Positions 13,417 through 23,094 of a DNA stretch of 64,000 bases are shown here, one piece after another (positions within the stretch are counted from its first letter, which is position 1; each line of letters opens with the position of its first letter). The notes below the pieces were generated by a model. It searched no databases. It had not been told where the DNA came from and saw only the letters and a list, made by a program, of their open reading frames with translations. The translations under genes were made by a program, and so were the position numbers. The DNA is taken from the NCBI RefSeq assembly GCF_040802235.1, contig NC_133156.1, positions 144,939,173 to 145,003,172 of the forward strand. Direction: 5' to 3'. Source of the DNA: Manis javanica (taxonomy: Eukaryota > Chordata > Mammalia > Pholidota > Manidae).

Positions 13417-13871
13417 TGGGTTTCAGCCCTTGGCAAGTTCACTATGGATTCAATGTGACCAAAGAAACTGACAGCAAAATGTTCTCGGGGTGAAAGGGTT
13501 ATACCTAACTTTATTTCCAGGTGGCAGGTCAGTCACTAAAATCCCGTCCACTCAGAGCGAGTTTGCATGCAGCAAGCCTGTCTCTGCCTCTGGGCCCCTC
13601 GGTCCGCACAGCTGTCCTCCGGGCCTCTCTGCCTGCATAGTTGTCCCGCACAGCCATCCTCTGGGCCTCTGTCCTGGGCACTGCCACCACTCCAGCCTCT
13701 GCTCTGCTCTGCTGCAGCCTTGCAGCCCTGCCAGCATGTTGGGCACCCAGAGCACTGGGCAGAGCTCTTTATATAGAGTCAACAGCCATGTATTGCCCAC
13801 AGGTGTGCAGTGAGCTAGTCAACCAGGGCCAGGTGAGAATCCTGGCCACAGGAACTCTCATTTTATCCACA
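13417..13871 (-). mobile_element. Solo LTR of an endogenous retrovirus, copy A
   Basis: Read on the minus strand it begins TGTGG (at 13871), has a TATA-like 'ctatataaagagct', a polyadenylation-like 'aataaagttaggtataaccc' and a U5-like end 'gggctgaaaccca' (13417). The same order and wording appear on the plus strand at 53067-53359, so the two are one LTR family. Copy A is about 160 bp longer because of a GC-rich repeated block in the middle. No internal retroviral sequence flanks it, so it is a solo LTR. The family was not named. Confidence 0.75.
13577..13685 (-). repeat. Minisatellite-like block inside LTR copy A
   Basis: Imperfect units of about 40 bp: 'ccgcacagctgtcctccggg' (from 13604) and 'ccgcacagccatcctctggg' (from 13645) are each followed by 'cctct', with a partial third unit upstream. 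It is absent from LTR copy B at 53 kb. Confidence 0.65.
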
Positions 13872-14825
13872 CCATGTATCCTCAGGTTTAAGCCACTGTT
13901 TATTGGGTTCAATGTTACTTGAAGTTGACTATATCCTGTCATAGTCCCAATCAATGGAAGAGTATTACAAATGCATAGTTTTAGCACTTGAATCTGAACT
14001 GGCCCCTCAACCTCTGATGAGGAGACTACACTGAGGCAGTAAAGGATTATCACTGAGTGGGCCCTTCTGCAGCTTCCTTCCAAGAGAAAGGAAGAGCACT
14101 TGCAGACTTAATAAACTGGTATTATGCTTTCATTTCCAACATCTCAGTCAAAATGCTTCTTCTCCTTGACTTCAAATAGTGACTCAAATAAAATCACACT
14201 TTAATGAAGCCAATACGAATTTACCAAAGGTTGGTTATTTATCAATTCATTATTCTTCCATTTTCTACAAAGCATGATAAGTAATCTGTTCAGTAGCAGC
14301 TATGTTCTTCTCTGGATTTTTAAAAACATTTTATCCTTCAAATCAATTAATAAATTTACTCAGAGTTGGTATGACTATGATGTTATTTTAAACTGTTTGA
14401 AGTGAGTAGTTTTAATAAAGCTTTGGAAACAGGGTTTAACTTTGTAAAATTATTCACAAGTCTCTATGTTTCCAAGTCACTTCTGGGCATGTATTAAAAG
14501 GCGGTCTAATAATAAGAGGAAACATTTTTACACAAAGCCTTGACATAGATGAATCTTATTTAATACAATGTAGTTTTGCAGTTTAAGTGTCAATTTACTT
14601 TGAATTCCATTGACCTGATATCCTATAGGTCAGTACATGAGCTATTAGCTTCTAGGCTTTTAAAAGTTTCTTTAGGTGTTGGCATAAGTCAATCTAGCTC
14701 CAACTGTCAGTTTTTCTGGAATAGAATGGATTCTACAGAACAGGAATGATTAGAAGAGTTTGAGGTAACATTTGCTAACCGGTCTCTTCACATTGCAGTT
14801 TTTCTGTTCTTAGAACATTGTCCTC
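13872..14825. other. Non-coding stretch, no gene recognised
   Basis: AT-rich sequence between the solo LTR and the L1 insertion. No repeat or gene signature was recognised. It is the 5' flank of the 8.6-kb insertion. Confidence 0.55.
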
Positions 14826-14840
14826 AAAAAACATAAAATG
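14826..14840 (+). repeat. Target-site duplication, left copy (15 bp)
   Basis: The sequence aaaaaacataaaatg lies immediately before the first base of the L1 (ggggcggagcc at 14841). An identical 15-mer sits right after the last poly(A) of the block at 23433-23447. An A-rich start after CTC fits an L1 endonuclease nick of the form TTTT/GAG on the opposite strand. Confidence 0.75.
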
Positions 14841-15093
14841 GGGGCGGAGCCAGGATGGCGGCGTGAGTAGAGCAGCGGAAATCTCCTCCCAAAACCACAT
14901 ATATCCATGAAAATATAACAAAGACAACTCTTCCTAAAATAGAGACCAGAGGACACAGGACAACATCCAGACCACATCCACACCTGCAAGAACCCAGCGC
15001 CTCGCGAAGGGGGAGAGGAAGGCCACAAACCAACAAGAAGGAAAGCTCTCACAGCTGTCACTCGTACCACCTCAGCAAACTGTCTCTATCACC
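14841..15093 (+). promoter_or_regulatory. L1 5'UTR and internal promoter, shortened
   Basis: It begins ggggcggagccaggatggcgg, the usual L1 internal promoter start with a YY1-like 'gatggcgg' motif. Homology to the minus-strand L1 at 63.5 kb runs through 'ctcctcccaaaaccacata' and 'ccacacctg' to about 15010. In the other L1 a GGGTAAAGT follows there and leads about 700 bp of further 5'UTR. Here that part is missing and the sequence jumps to 'gagaggaaggccacaaacc' just before ORF1. This is consistent with a spliced 5'UTR; a plain deletion cannot be excluded. Confidence 0.65.
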
Positions 15094-15994
15094 ATGAAAA
15101 GGCAAAACTACAGGCAGACAAAGATCACAGAGACAAAACCTGAGAAGGAGACAGACCTAACCAGTCCTGCTGAAAAAGAATTCAAAATAAAAATCATGAA
15201 CATGCTGACAGAGATGCAGAGAAAAATGCAAGAGCAATCAGATGAAGTCCAGAGGGAGATCACAGATGTCAGGAAGGAGATCACAGAAGTGAAACAAACC
15301 CTGGAAGGATTTATAAGCAGAATGGATAAGATGCAAGAGGCCATTGAAGGGACAGAAACCAGAGAACACGAACACATAGAAGCTGACATAGAGAGAGATA
15401 AAAGGATCTCCAGGAACAAAACAACACTAAGAGAACTATGTGACCAATCCAAAAGGAATAATATTTGTATTATAGGGGTACCAGAAGAAGAAGAAAGAGG
15501 AAAAGGGATAGAAAGTCTCTTTGAAGAAATAATTGCTGAAAACTTCCTCAAAGTGGAGGAAGAAATAACTGTATAGACCACGGAAATACACAGAAACCCC
15601 AACAGAAAGGATCCAAGGAAGACAACACCAAGACACATAATAATTAAAATGGCAAGGATCAAGGACAAGGAAAGAGTTTTAAAGGCAGCTAGAGAGTAAA
15701 AGGTCACCTATAAAGGAAAACCCATCAGGCTAACATCAGACTTCTTGACAGAAACCCTACAGGTCAGAAGAGAATGGCATTTTTAATGCAATGAAACAGA
15801 AGGGCCTTGAACCAAGGATACTGTATCCAGCAAGACTATCATTTAAATATGATGGCGGGATTAAACAATTCCCAGACAAGCAAAAGCTGAGGGAATTTGC
15901 TTGCCACAAACAACCTCTACAGGGCATCCTACAGGGACTGCTCTACATGGGAGCACTCCTAAAAAGAGCACAGAACAAAACACACAACATATGA
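15094..15994 (+). pseudogene. L1 ORF1: L1 ORF1 (RNA-binding chaperone), broken
   Basis: ORF1p is the trimeric RNA-binding protein that coats L1 RNA. Residues 1-160 are open: a charged N-terminus, then a Lys/Glu/Gln-rich coiled coil (about 25-105) with heptad-like 'MQRKMQEQ' runs, then the start of the RRM ('NICIIGVPEEEE', about 126-137). A TAG at 15574 and a TAA at 15699 break the frame. A one-base shift near 15784 moves the C-terminal domain ('EPRILYPARLSFKYDGG', 15791-15994) into another frame. The start ATG aligns with the ATG at 62538 of the antisense L1: both give a 'TKI' near residues 10-12 and 'NMLTE' near residue 40. Confidence 0.9.
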
Positions 15995-16141
15995 AGAATG
16001 GAGGAGGAGGAATAAGAAGGGAGAGAAGAAAAGAATCTCCAGACAGTGTATATAACAGCCCAATAAGCGAGCTAAGTTAGGCAGTAAGATACTAAAGAAG
16101 CTAACCTGGAACCTTTGGTAACCACGAATCTAAAGACTGCA

Positions 16142-19100
16142 ATGGCAATAAGTACATATCTCTCAATAGTCACCCTAAATGTAAATGGACTTAATGCACC
16201 AATCAAATGACACAGAGTAATAGAATGGATAAAAAAGCAAGACCCATCTATATGCTGCTTACAAGAAACTCACCTCAAACCCAAAGACATGCACAGACTA
16301 AAAGTCAACAGATGGAAAAACATATTTCAGGCAAACAACAGTGAGAAGAAAGCAGGGGTTGCAGTACTAATATCAGACAAAATAGACTTCAAAACAAAGA
16401 AAGTAATAAGAGATAAAGAAGGACACCACATAATGATAAAGGGCTCAGTCCAACAAGAGGACATAACCATTCTAAATATATATGCACTCAACACAGGAGC
16501 ACCAGCATTTGCAAAACAAATAATAACAGAACTAAAGAGGGAAATAGACTGTAATGCATTCATTTTAGGAGACTTCAACACACCACTCACCCCAAAGGAT
16601 AGATCCAGATCCACTGGGCAGAAAATAAGTAAGGACACATAGGCACTGAACAACACACTAGGACAGATGGACCTAATAGATATCTATAGAACACTACATC
16701 CAAAAGCAGCAGGATATACATTCTTCTCAAGTGCACATGGAACATTCTCCAGAATAGAACACATACTAGCCCACAAAAAGAGCCTCAGTAAATTCCAAAA
16801 TATTGAAATTCTACCAACCAATTTTTCAGACCACAAAGGTATAAAAGTAGAAATACATTCTACAAAGAAAACAAAAAGGCTCACAAACACATGGAGGCTT
16901 AACAACATGCTTCTAAATAATCAATGGATCAACGAACAAATCAAATTAGAGATCAAGGAATATATAGAAACAAATGACAACAACACAAAGCCCCAAGTTC
17001 TCTGGGACACAGTGAAAGAAGTCTTAAGAGGAAAGTATATAGTGATCCACTTGAAGAAGGAAGAACAATCTCAAATGAATAGTCTAACATCACAATTATT
17101 GAAACTGAAAAAAGAAGAACAAATGAGGCCTAAAGTCAGTAGAAGGAGGGACATAATAAAGATCAGAGAAGAAATAAACAAAATTGAGAAGAATAAAACA
17201 ATAGCAAAAATCAACGAAACCAAGAGCTGGTACCTTGAGAAAATAAACAAAATAGATAAGCCTCTAGCCAAACTTCTTAAGAGAAAGAGAGAATCAACAC
17301 AAATCAACAGAATCAGAAATGAGAACGGAAAAATCACGACTGACTCCACAGAAATACAAAGAATTATTAAGGACTACTATGAAAACCTATATGCCAACAA
17401 GCAGGAAAACCTAGAAGAAATGGACAACTTTCTAGAAAAATACAATCTTCCAACACTAACCAAGGAAGAAACACAAAAGTTAAACAAACCAATTACGAGC
17501 AAAGAAATTGAAACGATAATCAAAAACTACCCAAGAACAAAACCACAGGGCAGGACGGATTTAACTCGGAATTTTATCAGACACACAGAGAAGACATAAT
17601 ACCCATTCTCCTTAAAGTGTTCCAAAAAATAGAAGAGGAGGGAATACTCCCAAACTCATTCTATGAAGCCAACATCACCCTAATACCAAAACCAGGCAAA
17701 GACCCCTCCAAAAAAGAAAATTACAGACCAATATCCCTGATGAATGTAGATACAAAAATACTCAATAAAATATTAGCAACCAGAATTCAACAGTATATCA
17801 AAAGGATCATACACCATGATCAAGTGGGATTCATCCCAGGGATGCAAGGATGGTACAACATTCGAAAATCCATCAACATCATCCACCACATCAACAAAAA
17901 GAAAGACAAAAACCACATGATCATCTCCATGGATGCTGAAAAAGCATTTGACAAAATTCAACATCCATTCATGATAAAAACTCTCAGCAAAATGAGAATA
18001 GAGGGCAAGTACCTCAACATAATAAAGGCCATATATGATAAACACACAGCCAACATTATACTGAACAGCAAGAAGCTGAAAGCTTTTCCTCTGAGATCTG
18101 GAACTAGACAGGGATGCCCACTATCCCCACTGTTATGCAACATAGTACTAGAGGTCCTAGCCACGGCAATCAGACAAAACAAAGAAATACAAGGAATCCA
18201 GATTGGTAAAGAAGAAGTTAAACTGTCACTATTTGCAGATGATATGATATTGTACATAAAAAACCCTAAAGACTCCACTCCAAAACTACTAGAACTGATA
18301 TCGGAATACAGCAAAGTTGCAGGATACAAAATTAACACACAGAAATCTGTAGCTTTCCTATACACTAACAATGAACCAATAGAAAGAGAAATCAGGAAAA
18401 CAATTCCATTCACCATTGCATCAAAAAGAATAAAATACCTAGGAATAAACCTAACCAAATAAGTGAAAGACCTATACCCTGAAAACTACAAGTCACTCTT
18501 AAGAGAAATGAAAGGGGACACTAACAAATGGAAACTCATCCCATGCTCATGGCTAGGAAGAATTAATATCACCAAAATGGCCATCCTGCCCAAAGCAATA
18601 TACAGATTTGATGCAATCCCTCTCAAATTACCAGCAACATTCTTCAATGAATTGGAACAAATAATTCAAAAATTCATATGGAAACACCAAAGATCCCGAA
18701 TAGCCAAAGCAATCCTGAGAAAGAAAAATAAAGTAGGAGGGATCTCACTCCCCAACTTCAAGCTCTACTACAAAGCCATAGTAATCAAGACAATTTGGTA
18801 CTGGCACAAGAACAGAGCCACAGATGAGTGGAACAGATTAGAGACTCCAGACATGAACCCAAACATATATGGTCAATTAATATTTGATAAAGGAGCCATG
18901 GACATACAATGGCAAAATGACAGTCTCTTCAACAGATGGTGCTGGCAAAACTGGACAGCTACATGTAGGAGAATGAAACTGGACCATTGTCTAACCCCAT
19001 ATACAAAGGTAAACTCAAAATGGATCAAAGACCTGGATGTAAGTCATGAAACCATTAAACTCTTGGAAAAAAACATAGGCAAAAACCTCTTAGACATAAG

Positions 19101-19949
19101 CATGAGTGACCTCTTCTTGAACATATCTTCCTGGGCAAGGAAAACAACAGCAAAAATGAACAAGTGGGACTACATTAAGCTGAAAAGCTTCTGTACAGCG
19201 AAGGACACCATCAATAGAACAAAAAGGAACCCTACAGTATGGGAGAATATGTTTGAAAATGACAGATCCGATAAAGGCTTGACGTCCAGAATATATAAAG
19301 AGCTCACATGCCTCAACAAACAAAAAACAAATAACCCAATTAAAAAATGGGCAGAAGAACTGAACAGACAGTTCTCTAAAAAAGAAATACAGATGGCCAA
19401 CAGACACATGAAAAGATGCTCCACATCGCTAATTATCAGAGAAATGCAAATTAAAACTACAATGCGGTATCACCTCACACCAGTAAGGATAGCTGCCAAA
19501 AGACAAACAACAACAAATGTTGACGAGGCTGTGGAGAAATGGGAACCCTCCTACACTGCTGGTGGGAATGTAAATTAGTTCAGCCATTGTGGAAAGCAGT
19601 ATGGAGGTTCATCAAAATGCTCAAAACAGACCTACCATTTGACTCAGGAATTCCTCTCCTAGGAATTTACCATACGAACGCAGCAATCAAATTTGAGAAA
19701 GACAGATGCACCCCTATGTTTATCACAGCACTATTTACAATAGCCAAGAATTGGAGGCAACCTAAATGTCCATCGGTAGATGAATGGATAAAGAAGAGGT
19801 GGTACATATACACAATGGAATACTACTCAGCCATAAGAAGCGGAAAAATCCTACCATTTGCAGCAACATGGATGGAGCTAGAGAGTATTATGCTCAGTGA
19901 AATAAGCCAAGCAGAGAAAGAGAAATACCAAATGATTTCACTCATCTGA
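16142..19949 (+). pseudogene. L1 ORF2: L1 ORF2 (endonuclease/reverse transcriptase), broken
   Basis: ORF2p nicks target DNA and reverse-transcribes L1 RNA. Start: ATG at 16142 ('MAISTYLSIVTLNVNGLNAP'). Endonuclease landmarks are visible: N in LNVNGLN, E in QETH, D/N in GDFN (16568-16579) and the SDH triad (16826-16834). The RT palm shows '[10 protein letters not shown]' and FADD (18232-18243). The Cys-rich C-terminus has '[13 protein letters not shown]' near 19560. Breaks are a TGA at 16208 (AAA-TGA, where other L1s have Arg, a likely CpG decay), a TAG at 16640, a frameshift near 17545, a TAA at 18460 and a frameshift just before 19539. Length without breaks would be about 1270 codons, normal for L1. 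Confidence 0.92.
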
Positions 19950-20306
19950 GGAGTATAAGAACAAAGGAAAAACTGAAGGAACAAAACAGCAGCGGAATTA
20001 CAGAACCCAAAAATGGACTAACAGGTACCAAAGGGAAAGGAACTGGGGAGGATGGGTGGGCAAGGAGTGATAAGGGGGGGGGAGAAGAAAGGGGGTATAA
20101 GATTAGCATGCATGGGGGGGAGGGAGAAAGCGGAGGGAGGGCTATACAACACAGAGAGGACAAGTAGTGATTCTACAACATTTTGCTATGCTGATGGACA
20201 GTAACCATAATGTGGTTTTTATGGGGGACCTGATATAGGGGAGAGCATAGTGAACATAGTATTCTTCATGTAAGTGTCAATTAAAGATTAAAAAAAAGAA
20301 AGAAAA
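19950..20306 (+). other. L1 3'UTR with G-rich tract and A-rich end
   Basis: It contains runs of G (around 20065-20080 and 20114-20125, up to eight in a row), typical of the G-quadruplex-prone polypurine tract of mammalian L1 3'UTRs. The end is 'gtgtcaattaaagatta' followed by A-rich sequence with G interruptions (20290-20306). The only polyadenylation hexamer is the weaker ATTAAA at 20280-20285, which may favour read-through. Confidence 0.75.
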
Positions 20307-20467
20307 GGGGGATTACTCCTTGATAGGATAAAACTATTGGTAAATCAAAGATTAACACATGCTTTAAATATCCTTAATGTTGATCACTTAAAGGGTGTCA
20401 GATGATCAGCTATGGAGGTACTCATTTCTGATAATATGTCTTTCTCTTAATAAAAAAAAAAAAAAAA
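20307..20467 (+). other. Non-L1 segment ending in AATAAA plus A16
   Basis: About 145 bp of sequence related neither to L1 nor to the retroviral segment that follows. It ends in AATAAA (20449-20454) fused to a run of 16 A (20452-20467). The A-run directly abuts retrovirus-like sequence, which looks like a former 3' end. Confidence 0.55.
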
Positions 20468-20687
20468 GCAGTTTCTGTGTGCTGACCTCCAATGAGTTCT
20501 ACACAGTGGTATAGAGGGCATGTCAAAGTGTGGGCAAAGGGTCTGTTTGTTTCTATGTAGAAGATCAAGGCCTAGCTTGGCTACCCAGAAAATGAACTAA
20601 GATATGGTATGAGGAGGAGCTTCCGGCATCAGCACTCTCTGGAGGACTCGTGCCGGGGGATGATCATCAAAAAGCCTCCACAGGGAT

Positions 20688-21158
20688 ATGGGCGATGCTG
20701 CGGTTGTGGCTGCATCCACCCCACCGTTTCCTGGACTTGCCATAGGAATGTGGAGGGAGATGTCTAGGCTGGCATGTGCATACAGAGAGACAACGAATTT
20801 GACTGGATCTGTACTGTTGGAACTCAACCAGGAGTTGGGAGGGGTGCAAGTTGTAACACTCCAAAATCTTACGACTATAGACTATCTACGGTTAAAAGAA
20901 CATATGGGATGTGAACAGATCCCAGAAATGGTTTGCTTTAATTTGTCTGATTTCTCTCAGACTGTTCAAGTACAGTTGGACAATATCCATCATATCATAG
21001 ACAAATTTTCACAAATGCCTAGGGTGCCTAAATGGTTTTCTTGGCTTCACTGGAGATGGCTGGTAATTATAGATTTGCTTTGTTTATGTCACTGTATTCC
21101 TATTATGTTAATATGTGTGTGCAAGTTAGTTAGTAGTTTAAAACCTACACATGCTTAA
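20688..21158 (+). CDS. Env transmembrane-subunit-like frame, 156 codons
   Basis: An intact frame from ATG to TAA that resembles part of a retroviral envelope transmembrane subunit. Visible features: three N-glycosylation sequons (Asn 37, 60, 85); a heptad-like helix around 41-70; a Cys75-Cys83 pair that may form the disulfide loop; a second helix 92-110; a Trp-rich membrane-proximal stretch 'WFSWLHWRW' (116-124); a hydrophobic segment about 125-146 with several Cys; and a short tail. No signal peptide, furin site or clear fusion peptide is seen and the surface subunit is missing, so it cannot be a complete Env. The ATG may be accidental, since a TGA lies in frame upstream near 20658. Whether it is ever translated is unknown. 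Confidence 0.5.
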   Translation: MGDAAVVAASTPPFPGLAIGMWREMSRLACAYRETTNLTGSVLLELNQELGGVQVVTLQNLTTIDYLRLKEHMGCEQIPEMVCFNLSDFSQTVQVQLDNIHHIIDKFSQMPRVPKWFSWLHWRWLVIIDLLCLCHCIPIMLICVCKLVSSLKPTHA

Positions 21159-21785
21159 GGTACTCTACAAGAAGATATGTCAAAGAAATAATCAATCCTC
21201 CCATGTTTTCTTCCACATACTACCTCTATAGCTGTTCTTCTTCCTTCCTAATTACAACCCTTAAATAGAATTCGTGCCTCATATCGAATTTACCGAGTAT
21301 CATAATTCCTCCAGGTGTTAAAGATACCTTGAGACAAGTGCTGGGCATAGAAGCCACAGGGCATAAATCTGCAAAGAAGTAAAAAGCTAACCTTTTCAAA
21401 CAATATTGCCTCTCTCTCACTTACCAACTTTACATGTCCCTGTATGGCCCCGGAAGATGACTGGTTAGCCAGAGACGGCTAAGATTCCTCAAAGGAGGAA
21501 CAACCTAAGACAGGCACAGTCGCAGGGAGGCCATCAGGTGAGAAATCGGGGAACAACAGTGGTGAAGCTTAGAACCTCACCACCCTCCCACTGTTTTAAG
21601 AGAAAGCTTCTGCATCCGCGGATGTTTTATTGCCCTTGTCTAGCTCGGATTAGCACATAGTCTACAGGCACACACATGATCATCTACAATTGCTCTCTTA
21701 CAACACTAAACTATGTTTTCTAACTTTATCTTGCATCTACCTACCACTTCAGCATTTTATTAAAAATAAAAATAATAATAATAAT

Positions 21786-21796
21786 AAAGGGAGAAA
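21786..21796 (+). promoter_or_regulatory. Retroviral polypurine tract
   Basis: aaagggagaaa lies directly before the LTR start TGTGGGATCC, the expected plus-strand priming site. The same tract is found in the second copy at 23095-23105. Confidence 0.75.
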
Positions 21797-22119
21797 TGTG
21801 GGATCCACATATAAATCAAGTATAAAAATCAAATGAATATTCATATTTGACCTGATTGTTTATAGTTCATAATGCGTGATCAAAACCAAAAGTTTCTGTG
21901 ATGACTGCCCTTGTACTGTTCACCATGTAAGAACTTATTCACTATGTAAGAATTCGTTCACCATGTAAGAACTTGTTCGTTATGCTTCAGAAGATTGGAG
22001 ACTGACGAGAATTAGGCTTGAGATGGATTAATGATTGTGCATTGAGCATTGACCCCCGTATACAGAATTTTATTGTTGTGAACAACCATTTGATCAATAA
22101 ATATGAGAGATGCCCTCTC
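21797..22119 (+). repeat. LTR U3-R copy 1, ends in poly(A)
   Basis: It starts TGTGGGATCC, has AATAAA at 22096-22101 and ends 'gatgccctctc' at 22119, followed by poly(A) with one G (22120-22134). It is about 96% identical (12 substitutions and one 1-bp indel by my count) to 23106-23427. The U5 part of an LTR is lacking. Confidence 0.75.
21918..21985 (+). repeat. Three tandem ~21-bp units in the LTR
   Basis: Three consecutive units of the form ttcaccatgtaagaactt, tattcactatgtaagaattcg and ttcaccatgtaagaacttg, then a partial 'ttcgttatg'. The same three units occur in copy 2 (about 23227-23293), so the array predates the split of the two tails. Confidence 0.75.
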
Positions 22120-22134
22120 AGAAAAAAAAAAAAA

Positions 22135-22345
22135 CATACGTTTTGTGAGGGCAGCCTCAAGAAACTGGAAAAGGCAAGGATGGATTTTCTCCCTAGAGCC
22201 CAAGATGAACACAGCCTTCAGTTTAACCTCATAAACCCATTTCAGACTTCTGCTTCTGTAACTGTGATATAATACATTTGTGCTGTTTTAAATCACTAAG
22301 TTTGAGGCAATTTTTACACCTCAGTAGGAAACAATACACTATTCA
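22135..22345 (+). repeat. MLT1-type LTR, 3' part only
   Basis: 'gggcagcctcaagaaactgg', 'cccatttcagacttctgctt', 'ttgtgctgttttaaatcact' and 'acctcagtaggaaacaatac' follow the 3' half of MLT1-class LTRs. The 5' half is not present next to it, either upstream of the retroviral segment or upstream of the L1. Confidence 0.65.
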
Positions 22346-23060
22346 ACTTTCCTTTTTAAGGCACATTAATAGTCAAGTCTGAGTTACCTGGTTTTAGCTT
22401 ACTGCTGGGGCTGCTGATCTGAGAAGAAGGAAGTCTATTCTATTTCATTTTTAATCTCAGGAATCATTCTACTTAAGTTGGGTTCAGGTTAACAGAATCC
22501 AGGGTTGGAATCCTGCTTCATTTTTGCTTGGCTGGGGTTGGTGTAATGCTGCAAGAAGACATGTAGCAGACAGACAGCATTATCTGGTGCCGTTCCTATC
22601 AGCTTCAGCCTCTCAGGAAAGCCGTACCTAAAATGTTTGTCTCTGTACAAACTATGAGATAAAGAGGTTTACTTACTCAGACATCATGTGGAAAATATTA
22701 TCTAGCCAATAAAGTTCAAAAATAATCTACTATTCTACTTTGAAAAAGCACCTATTAATTAGCATTAGTAAATTACGATGCTGGTGTACACTTTTATTAC
22801 ACTTTGCCTTACACCATTGATGCTTTACTTTGTATTTATATTTTTCTGAAAAAGAAAAATTAAGATACTGGAGGGAGGAGGCAAAGATGACAAGAAGTAC
22901 TAATGTTAATAATCTAATAACCTGGGCTCTCAATTTACTTTTCATTTGCGATAATTTTTCTATTCCTAAGTTATTTTAAAAGCATGGAAATTAAGACTGG
23001 GTAATTATTCATATTACAGCTTTTTAAATAAGAGTGTCACATTAAAAACTTCTGATTTCA
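22346..23060. other. Unique-looking non-coding stretch
   Basis: No gene or known repeat was recognised. It lies between the two retroviral U3-R tails, inside the 15-bp direct repeats, so it may be carried sequence from the source locus. Confidence 0.5.
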
Positions 23061-23094
23061 AAATAATAATAATAATAATAATAATTATAATAAT
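23061..23094 (+). repeat. (AAT)n microsatellite next to polypurine tract
   Basis: About ten AAT units with one 'aattataat' interruption, immediately 5' of the polypurine tract. The first copy has a shorter (AAT)n at the same relative place (about 21768-21785). Confidence 0.85.

Larger units (their letters stand above)
14841..20290 (+). mobile_element. L1: Full-length LINE-1, inactive
   Basis: It has a 5' end with a 'ggatggcggcgtgagtagag' promoter motif, ORF1, a spacer of about 150 bp, ORF2 and a G-rich 3'UTR ending in 'caattaaagattaaa' plus an A-rich tract (20290-20306). It is complete but dead: ORF1 has stops at 15574 and 15699 and a frameshift near 15784. ORF2 has stops at 16208, 16640 and 18460 and frameshifts near 17545 and 19530. 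The 5'UTR is only about 253 bp, against about 970 bp in the other full-length L1 of this window. No target-site repeat follows its own A-tract; the matching repeat is 3.1 kb further on. Confidence 0.92.
20468..22119 (+). mobile_element. Endogenous-retrovirus-derived 3' segment (pol end to R)
   Basis: In order: a degenerate frame resembling the integrase C-terminus (about 20500-20600), an env transmembrane-like frame (20688-21158), about 600 bp of non-coding sequence, an (AAT)n, a polypurine tract (21786-21796) and an LTR start TG at 21797. The LTR part stops 18 nt after AATAAA and is followed by poly(A), so it is U3-R without U5. That is the end of a polyadenylated viral transcript, not of a provirus. 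There is no 5' LTR, gag or protease, and most of the env surface part is absent. Class II (betaretrovirus-like) is my best guess from the env/integrase layout. Old and defective. Confidence 0.7.

Noticed and set aside
15094..19949. The L1 as a possibly active element
   Set aside because: At least five premature stops and three frameshifts in ORF1 and ORF2.
14841..22134. L1 insertion ending at the first retroviral tail (22134)
   Set aside because: Only 'acata' after the A-run matches the 5' flank, against a full 15-bp match at 23433-23447. The MLT1 half after 22134 has no partner in the 5' flank.
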